64,000 nt of DNA from Panicum virgatum (taxonomy: Eukaryota; Streptophyta; Magnoliopsida; Poales; Poaceae): the NCBI RefSeq assembly GCF_016808335.1, contig NC_053142.1:49471992-49535991 (forward strand), read 5' to 3'. The position numbers were made by a program, and so were the translations under genes. This document shows positions 55,762 to 64,000 of this stretch, in pieces. The notes under the pieces were generated by a model. It was not told the DNA's origin. It saw only the letters and a list, made by a program, of their open reading frames with translations, and did no database searches. How positions within the stretch are numbered: the first letter of the stretch is position 1; each line of letters begins with the position of its first letter.

Positions 55762-58000
55762 GAATTTTTTTAAAATAATATTATTTTAATAGTTAATTGC
55801 AGAATTAAATACCGAAATAGAAAAATTGCAAAAATAGGTGGCTGTCGGCTATTGAGTAGCCGACTAGCCACTTATCGGCTACTGAGGAGCCGACTTCCAA
55901 CGTGGCTCCCCGGCACCCCGCGGCCATTTTGACCGCGTACGCGGGGGGCTATCGGCGCCTAGTAGACCTGTCGGCTTCCGAAGAGCCGACTAGCCTTTTT
56001 TGGCCGACAGCCTAGTCGGTACGACTCCCCAGTCGGCCCAATAGACCTATCGGCTATTGGGAAGCCGACAGGTCCCCTGATTTGCGCAATAAGGACCTAT
56101 CGGCTATTGGGGAGCCGACAGGTCCCCTGATTTGCGCAACCCAGCAACCTAGAAACGAAATTTTAACTTTCCAGTAAACGAATTTATTTTTATACTGTGA
56201 TTTTTTTGGACAGTTGATCAAAAATATATTTCTTAAATTTCAGGCTGCGACTGCTGATCCTCTGCAGCAGAATTTTTAGGAGGCCAATCGGTTTCAGCGA
56301 CCACCTCAGCTGCAGGACCAACATGGCTACTCTCGCCTTGAGTTTCGTTAGCCAGTTGTTGCTCAACGAGCACAATAAGGGGGAATTTCATTTTGTTCGT
56401 AGCCATATGAACTAATGCACGCCAACATTTCGAGTTGCTCAACTTAATTCCCACCGCCAACCGTGCTCACGATGCCTTGGAACAACACCACTAACTTTTA
56501 TCGTCCAGTGGCTTGGGTCCACTTGCAGAAAATTATGCAACCAACTTAACAGATCCGCATGTCGCATGTGCAATGGATTGGTCACAGTTGTATCTATGTA
56601 CTGAAACTGACTCAAATCTACTCCGTAGTCACAATAATCGATGAATCCATTGCCATAATGAACTCTTATATTTACTATTTCAGAACTCATCCTGGTAATG
56701 CATTAGATGATGGTATGTTAGATGTAACATCCTTAAACAATTTTTATATAACCCAACCGCGAACAAAGAATGACGTTATAAAACTAATTCAAATAAAATC
56801 AGTATTCCTATGCAATAATTATACATAATCACAATACAAATAACGACACATAATCATGAACTTCAATTTCTAATAATAGCTATGGAAAAGTCATTTCACC
56901 GGTTCAAAACAATGAACAAACGGGTGCATACAATCATGTGCTTCCAATGTAGTTATAAAACTGCCTTCAAAATCTCTCACAAACATCAAGTAAACAAAGT
57001 TAATTATCAACGCATTCAATCATGTGCATACAATCTATTGGTTTCAATTTCCTAGAAGCACATCATGTTATTGTAACACTTTAAAGAACTAAATTACTGT
57101 CATTCCTACACTACACGACGGCGTCCATGACAAACCTATAATAAACTAATCTAAGTGTAACTAAACTGTAATTAAATAAGACTTAATTAAATATTTCACC
57201 TTCGATCGATCGATGGAGTTGTCGGACTTGCGAGAGTTGTCGGACTTGCGGGAGCCGAAGACGGAGCCGCGCCTTGCAAATGGGCGGGGCGGGGCAGCCC
57301 TGCAGCCGCCCACGGGCGGGGCGGGGCATCGGCCCCCTGCAAAGCCCCCACACCCGGGGCAGCGAGGGAGGGGCGGCAGCCCCCTGCCTCCCACGGGCAG
57401 AGCCGCGAGGGAGGAGCGGCGCCCCCTGCTGGCGCGGCCGCGGTAGACGGCGGGGCAGCGACGGCGCTGGCGGGTCGGGGGGGCGGAGGCGCTCGCGGGG
57501 GTGAGGGGCTCCGACGGCGTCGAGGTTCGGGGAGGCCCGGTGATGGGGCAGGCGCCGGCGGTGTGGCGGGCCGGGGACGGCCGGTGGAGGGGCGGCGGCG
57601 GAGCTGGCGGTGGGAGACCGGCGGCGGGGGCTGGAATCTCGATCTAGGCGGACGGTCAAAGTGAAAGGCATGGGTTAAGTGCCGACAGATCTGTCGGCCC
57701 TTGAGGGGCCGACTAGACCCTAATCAGGCCGATAAGGCCTGTCGGCCCCTCAGTGGCCGACAGGTCCCCTTGTTGGGCCGACTGGGCTTGTACGCCGACA
57801 GACCACGGTGGCGGGGGCCCGATTCACAGTGGTGCAACTAGTCGGCTATGGAGGAGCCGACTTGTGCCTGTCGGCTACCCAAAAGCCTATAGGACAGTAG
57901 TCGGCTCCTCAAGAGCCGACATACACCTATTTTTACAATTTTTCTATTTTAGTATTTAATTCTGCGATTAACTATTAAAATAATATTATTTAAAAAAATC
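55762..58000. mobile_element. Mutator-like element with dense GTCGGCT/AGCCGAC palindromes
   Basis: Terminal inverted repeats start GAATTTTTTTAAAATAATAT (left) and GATTTTTTTAAATAATATTA (right, minus strand) and extend about 90 bp. A perfect 10-bp target duplication ATACTCTGCC flanks the element (55752-55761, 58001-58010). Both arms are filled with short palindromes of the form GTCGGCT-n-AGCCGAC (55836-56140 and 57680-57925). A minus-strand frame at 56230-56690 (VNIRVHYGNGFIDYCDYGVD) resembles the N-terminal part of MULE-associated proteins but lacks a transposase core. 57190-57670 is GC-rich, perhaps a captured exon. Confidence 0.8.
56046..56143. repeat. tandem repeat of about 50 bp in the MULE arm
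   Basis: The block GACCTATCGGCTATTGGGnA then GCCGACAGGTCCCCTGATTT and GCGCAA occurs twice in a row. Each copy contains one hairpin of the GTCGGCT/AGCCGAC type. Confidence 0.75.
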
Positions 58001-58146
58001 ATACTCTGCCTGCACACTGCCCAGTGCCACATTACCGCTAACAGGATGCATTATCCAAGTGGGACTGGTGCTGCACTTCTCTCTCCCCTCTTTGTGCTAG
58101 AAGTCTAGAACCGTAGAACGTTATGGAAGCAGGGTGTACATAATGA

Positions 58147-61005
58147 GGAAAAAAATTGTGTGGACACCGGGCGCACCCCACCTCCTGTGCGACCCCATCC
58201 CGGATGCCGTTCCTCTACGATCTGACGGATGGCACTCAAGATGCAGGCGGGGTGGGTTGCGGGCTGCCCGCCGCGGGTCCGCACCTGCCGCAAACGCATA
58301 TGCAGTCTCAAGTGGCGGCCCTCACGCGTCCGCTAGTTTTTGTGGGCTCTGTGGCAACCCGCATATGGCCGCATGCTATCAACGAGTGTCTTTGCAGAAG
58401 TACGATGGTCGAAGGTGCAAGCAAGCTCATGGCGCCGCGGGCAGCACGACGACGCCCTAGCCGTGTGCAAACGCGACGATGACGATTGACGAGCTACAGC
58501 TCACCTAGCTCACGGAACACCGCCATGGAGCTGGAGCGTTGCCTGGTCCAGGCTGAGTCTGAGTCTGATCGCCGCGGCATTCGCGTGTCTTGGCAGCTCG
58601 CCGAGGAGCTGCGGCCCCGGACCGGAGGCGGCGCCACGGGCGGTGCCGCGGCGAACCGGAGCCACGCGTCGGCATGGGCCCGCATCGGCCAGCGGGCGGT
58701 GCTGATCTCCAGCGCGTCGATGCAGGTGCTGCCGCCACCAACGCGCCGGGCGAGTATCGCGTTGACGATGGCGTTGAACTGCTTGCTGTCCCGCGGCGCG
58801 ACGTCCTCCCTTGACGCGAAGCGGAGCGCCGAAATGGACTTCCAGAAGTGGCGTCAGCGCCTGGAGAGCGCGGACGCGGGTTTGCGATGCGCCGCTGGGT
58901 ATATCCGCGAGGACCTCTTCAGCTATGCGGGTTTGCGACGCGGGTTAGGTGGGTTCATGGTGCGGGCTGGCCCAGCGGGTTCGCGGCAAAGCCCGCGCCG
59001 CTTGCATCCTGAGATGGCACAGTGAACGGCTCGGCTCCGTCAGGGGGATCGGCTTGCGCGCAACCTCGGCTCGGTGAATCGAATAGCGAGCGGTGGCGGC
59101 GGCGGCGGGACACTTCACGGCGTTGCGGCGAGCGAGGAGCTGGTGGAGCGGGAGAAGAGCGGCCTCGGCGCTGCCCACTCCCACTGGTGCCCCCTCCCCG
59201 GTGATGCTGTCCCTGCCTGGCCTCGGCACCTTCGCCCTGGCCTCCGACTCCGCGGCGGACTCCGGCCGGCCCAACGTCTCCTGCGGCCAGCTCCCCTCCG
59301 CCACGCCCCCGCTTCCTCCAGTGCCTCCACACCCGAGCGCACGAGGCCTCGCTGCCGGCAGCCGCGCCCCCGAATTTCTGAGCGCCGCGCTTGCCATCAC
59401 TGCCCCCTGATTGGTGAGTTATTAGGCGGTGTCAACGTGAAGAGGTCTCTGAATTCTGTAGGACTCGCGATTTGCTCGATGGCTAGCTGATCGATTGCCA
59501 TACAACGCTTGTCCTGCGTTCTTACGTTTTCTTGTGATCTTTGTTCAGGAGGAACACTGAGAAACTGGTGATCGTACAAATGATTTCTGCTGTTGCCTGA
59601 ATCCTGTGAATGAGATATCCTTGTACGATTATGGTGGAACTGTCCTGCTGTTCAGCTTCATTCAGAAATTCGAAGATAGTCATAAAAACATTGTGGAATC
59701 GAATTGCTTTAGTTCCATTCACGTAGCAACAAATTGCGTTGTGCTGGCATTCAGTTTTGTTTCCTGCATTTTTTTTTTGATACGAGGATAACCCCATTTC
59801 CATTCGAAGTTTCCTGCAAATTAAATGATGTGGGTGATGTTCATGCTTTTGTTATCTAATTGGCATTGATGTGAACTATGAAACATTGTGGAATCGAGTG
59901 ATGTATGAATTTCGATTTTGACTTAATAAGACTGTTGTCTGTTGATAGTGATCTGACAATGTGTGCATCAACCTTGTTGCTGCAGGAATCGGGGACCATG
60001 TACGAAAAGGATTCCACCAGAACAGCAAAAAGATGAACTGGGATTCTAGAATGCTGATCTCACGATGTGTGCATGAATCATTTCAAGGCTGAACCACATC
60101 CAGCCTGGTGACTCACCAACCAGCAGCTCCTCCAAAACCTGGAAATTGTAGAGTGTAGTTAGGAAATTGTACAGTGTATGTGATGTTCATGGAACTATAC
60201 ATAAATTATTCATGCTTCTCGTAGTGAACTTCTCAAATTGTACAATGTAATGTATGGATGTATTACAAAAAAAGATATTATTCTGAAATAAATATGGATG
60301 TTCTTGAACATGAGATTTTCTCTCATTTGTTGGAAAATAAATAACTGTTGACTGGGATCCTTCTTTGCCCACATACAGAATGTTGAATTATTGTCTCGGA
60401 TACTTCTTTTCTTGCAAGTATTGACAGAACATTGAGAACAATTACTGTTGCAATAAAACCATATATTTTAGGCCACAAATTTCGGTTGCATTTTCTGAAA
60501 ATACTGTAATAGTACTCACTCTCCTAACTGATAACAACTCTGCTTTGATTTCACCAAAGGAACTCCACGATGCACACAAAAAGAATTGCAAGCTCCATAT
60601 TACAAGCTCTGAAATAAGCTATCTGAAATAAGCAATCAAATAACGCGAGGCACAAAAACGCGAGAGAAACATGAAGCGAATTAGCAGCGTCACCTGGCCA
60701 GGTAGGGCTTCGCACGGGTGACGTGAACCGCCGCTTGATCCCCTTCGCCCGTCGCCGGATAGGGCCTCGCGTCCGTCGCCGAACTGTCGCTGCACGCGAA
60801 CGCCAGTTAGGGCTTCAGCCGAGGCTAGGAAAAGGAGGCGAGCCGAGCGAGCGAGTTTAGCGGAAGCCGAGCGGGCGCCTTGCGTTGCGCGGGAGCAAGC
60901 GGGAGCCGAACTGCAAGCGTCTGCAGGGTCGTCCGATTGGAAAAGGCGAGCATCGGGCGGGCGGGGGGTCGCACGGGGCGCCCGGTGTCCACCCAATTTT
61001 TTTCC
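58147..61005. mobile_element. TIR DNA transposon, 2.9 kb, family unclear
   Basis: Ends GGAAAAAAATTGTGTGGACA and (minus strand) GGAAAAAAATTGGGTGGACA extend through CCGGGCGC as an inverted repeat of about 33 bp. Direct TAATGA flanks occur on both sides (58141-58146, 61006-61011). The GC-rich interior (58190-59420, 60700-60980) holds open frames on both strands without known domains, possibly captured exons (for example VMLSLPGLGTFALASDSAAD at about 59200). 59420-60700 is AT-rich and non-coding. A 6-bp duplication fits no superfamily well; Mutator or hAT with decay is possible. Confidence 0.6.
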
Positions 61006-61011
61006 TAATGA

Positions 61012-61254
61012 GCTGCCTCTTTGCCCAAAACTGTTTTACAAATGAGCTGCATACTGTATTCAAAATTAAAAAATGTTTGGGAGTCTGTATTCACACTTTT
61101 TTCCTCCTCAAGGATATATGACGTTGACATCACATTTGATCCGCACTCCATCAGAGCAGGACCTTACTACACACGCAAGCCTCCAGTCAGGACTATAAGC
61201 TGCTAAGTAGTCAACAACCAAAGCACCACTATGTACGATAGCTGCAGGAGGGTA
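61012..61254. other. 3' flank of the BRIZ-type gene
   Basis: AT-rich, probably its 3' UTR on the minus strand. No other feature seen. Confidence 0.5.
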
Positions 61255-63683
61255 CTAATTCCTCCTCTTGCTTGTTCTTGATGACCTTTTACCCTTGCCT
61301 CCAGAATCTGAAACCGTAGGAAGTGGCACCAGCGTACCACCCTTGACACCATCGTTCTTCTCTATTGACTTCTGCAACTTAATGGAAAACTTGAAATCCT
61401 TTATCTGCAACGAAATTTTTTCACAACATCCATTAACGAGTGGCCCTTGTACTACCACTGAACTAGTAATATAGCCCCTGAAAAGGAATACTTTACAAGA
61501 AAAATAATGACAAGCACCTGTTCTTCCAGATCACGAATTGTTTCATCCTTCAACTTCAACTGTGTTCTTTCCCTGGGAGTGCATATTTATCGATTAAACA
61601 AAAAAAAAAGGAAAAGTTGGTCTCCGGGGAAAAAATAATAGAGCCAGCAACCTTTTCACCAAACTAATACTTAAAAATATACTTATGATGCCATCTATAA
61701 TACAACAGTATTATTTATGTATTATTTCTGTTTTTAAAACCATAATCATACCATTTCTTCTTTGCAAAGAAGGTATCAAACATACCTTTCCTCAATATCT
61801 CTTAATGTCTGACGCCACATGTCTTGGCTCCTAGTGAGTTTTTCATTCATCTGCAAGAGAGAGGCAGAAAATTTACGCCAATGCAGGGAGTCAAGAGTTT
61901 GAATGCTAACAACTAGTTGGGCTTGATAAACATGCATGAGACAAAATGCTCACATCTGTAACTTTCTTTTTCTCCACCATTAGGTTCTCAAGCTTATCTT
62001 GGAGCTCTTGAAGCTTATCATTTACAGCTTTGTCAACAGCTTCAGAAATGACACGTTCCTTGTTTCTTTTAGCCTCAGATAAAAGGCCCTCATAATACTG
62101 TGAATATGAACAATATGGCAGATGAACGCATGAGAGAAACTGCAAATTCAACAGGCTAACGAAGTTCATACAACCAATAGCCAAAAAAACTTAGAAGGTA
62201 AGTTGAGTGCACCTCTCTTTGAGTTTCAAGTTGACTTGCCAGGAGCCGATTGTACTCATCCACAATCTATAAAGAAGAGCATGCACATAATTTGTAAAAA
62301 GAGATGGAGTAAATCAAATCAAGTGAATTTAAAATTCTTACTGTTTCAGCTTTGCTGCTGAACATAGCTCCACCCATGTCGGAGTCATCATCGCACGAGC
62401 AGTTCACACAGTCATCCCCAGAGTATTTACATTTTGACTTGAACTTAGCATGCTTTGCATCACTTTTTGAGTGATTCAATCGATGGACAAAACTGTCACC
62501 AACATAATCCCAAACACGCTGTGTTTCCAAATCTAGTGAATAACAGTGCTGAGTGTCTTTCCAGTGCTGTTTTGCATGGCCTTCTTGATACCTAGAACAT
62601 GGGGAACCCAATAAGGGCAAGGTTAACTGGGCAGGTAGAAAGAGGTTGAACTAACCCCCAAGCTGTGTATATCAAAATTCTTCTGATGACAACAAATGTC
62701 CCACATCATTATAACTGTATGTCTTTCCATCTAGCAGTCTGACCACTAAGTAATTATGCACAATACTTTAACATGAATACCCATCAGTCATTACATCAGA
62801 CAATAAGTCAGTAGGTAATGGCATACCTTCCGCATCCAACAAAACCGCAAATCACACATATCCAGAGGTTTCTGGAGGTTTGGCAAACAGAGCAAGTAGA
62901 ATCTTCAGACTGCTTCTGACAAAACTGACATACCTGAAATGGAAACAGCTATGGGTAAAGGCAGAGCTCATGCTGAAGAAAGTTTTGTATGTGATAATGG
63001 AAGGAAATAGTTCTCGATACACTGGAGGCAATCAGGATTCAGGAAACTCTATAATATTTCGAGTTTGAATACTGATAATAATTTGGAGTACATAAGGAGC
63101 GGTTGCTTTTTAGTTGCAGTGTTATATGATCCATGTATGTCAGTATAATGTCTCTAGGAGTACTTCTGTCATGACCATTCAATATTTGCCCCCCTTGCAG
63201 TGCAATTACTTGCTAGAATATACATGGAGACAGAGGTAATGCTACAGTAATCAGTATTGAACTATTGATATGCCCCTGCCACTGGAAGTTCCTAGTGGGT
63301 GCCTAAGATATCAAAATATCAAATTGACACGTGTAAGCTGCAAGGTCCCAAGATTCTTAAAGAAATGTTATATCTGAACAGTTATATAGTTCCAACCAGA
63401 AATTTACCATTCAGCAAAGAGACTATCCAATTAACATGACTAGACATTTTGTATGATGTAGTTTTCATTGCAATTGCAAATCCAGTGCATTTATAAATCA
63501 CACAAGGAAAGAATAACAGCAACAAAAGATTTTGTGTTGCCCTAGAAGAGCAAATGATGAAAAGAGCAAAACAACCATTTATTACCGGACAAGATGAATT
63601 GACCCACACTGAAACACATGAACACTGGAAGGAGTGATCACACGTAGTTGCCAAAATCCCACTGATGTCTTGATCCAATCTTT
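61255..63683 (-). CDS. BRIZ1/2-type RING + ZnF-UBP E3 ligase (BRAP2 family), 5' end outside window
   Basis: BRAP2-like ubiquitin ligase; Arabidopsis BRIZ1 and BRIZ2 form a complex needed for germination (family knowledge). Visible exons: 63586-63683, 62827-62933, 62342-62591, 62213-62266, 61954-62097, 61786-61850, 61518-61572, 61255-61404; all GT-AG. They encode the second half of a RING ([22 protein letters not shown]) and a ZnF-UBP ([55 protein letters not shown]). A coiled coil follows ([32 protein letters not shown]) and then a basic tail ([13 protein letters not shown]) ending in TAG at 61255-61257. The first exon shown starts with split codon G|AA before RLDQD, so the CPVC part of the RING lies beyond 64000. 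Confidence 0.9.
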
Positions 63684-64000
63684 CTGAACAATTAACACAT
63701 AAAGATGTCAGAGAATAGTTAGGCATGCAAGACTAAACAAGACACATAAGTTAAACAACAACAGACAAAATATGAGAAGTGAAAATAACAAATGAAGTGT
63801 TGCATCAAATAGAAAGGTATTTAAAATCCAAACTATGGCCGGGAAAACAGAAAGTTAGCATCTATTTGTGAAAGTGCCATGTGTGCACATATTGTTGGTT
63901 AAACAACACAAGACATAAAACCAGTTTTTTTTTTCTGAAAACATACTTGGATGCACATTTTGATAGAACGTGATCAATATGGGTATCAAACTGTCGATCC
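63684..64000 (-). other. intron of the BRIZ-type gene at the window edge
   Basis: The acceptor TTAATTGTTCAG at about 63684-63695 (minus) defines the downstream exon. No RING-start exon (CPVC) is present up to 64000, so this is intron or not yet exon. Confidence 0.6.

Noticed and set aside
57183..57671. 162-codon Pro/Arg-rich frame in the MULE
   Set aside because: GC-driven frame within the transposon; no domain. Noted only as a possible captured exon.
63949..64000. Possible BRIZ upstream exon reading FDTHIDHVLSKCASK
   Set aside because: It does not match the expected RING start and lacks a fitting junction to the next exon.

Overview
The window is nuclear DNA of a grass (Poaceae), most likely a panicoid. 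The evidence is spliced genes with GT-AG introns, GC-rich first exons, grass-type LTR retrotransposons, MULE, hAT and MITE insertions, and DUF247 and glycerol kinase neighbours that fit a known grass linkage group. I cannot name the species.

Host genes, left to right: the 3' half of a pheophytinase gene (+, 1-10957), whose last intron is swollen to about 10.4 kb by two LTR elements; a single-exon lysine-methyltransferase-like gene (+, 12499-13164); an eight-exon SLC35F/EamA-type transporter (-, 13761-16781); a three-exon UBP22-type ubiquitin protease (-, 20546-24861) with a Pack-MULE in intron 1; two divergent DUF247 genes, both damaged (-, 26055-27663 and +, 32377-34074); a possible small secreted peptide gene (-, 43092-43346); a four-exon glycerol kinase (-, 45855-49171); a receptor-like-protein gene with one internal stop codon (+, 52417-55457); and the 3' part of a BRIZ-type RING/ZnF-UBP gene (-, 61255-63683, running off the right edge). 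Exon junctions of these genes were worked out by hand and keep frame.

Mobile DNA makes up roughly half of the window. It includes a Ty3/gypsy chromovirus with a single ORF; a non-autonomous LTR element (TSD GCGAC) with six 52-bp tandem repeats; a Pack-MULE; a nearly full-length L1 LINE (15-bp TSD) split by a 1.4-kb solo LTR; a 5'-truncated LINE; two hAT elements of one family with 8-bp TSDs; a MULE-type MITE; a 2.2-kb MULE with many GTCGGCT/AGCCGAC palindromes; a 2.9-kb TIR element; a SINE-like sequence; and several MITEs.

The most interesting reading is that the UBP22 + DUF247 pair matches the grass Z self-incompatibility locus. Here both DUF247 genes carry reading-frame lesions and their surroundings are full of transposons, so this looks like a decaying Z locus. 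That is an inference from gene content; no search could be run.
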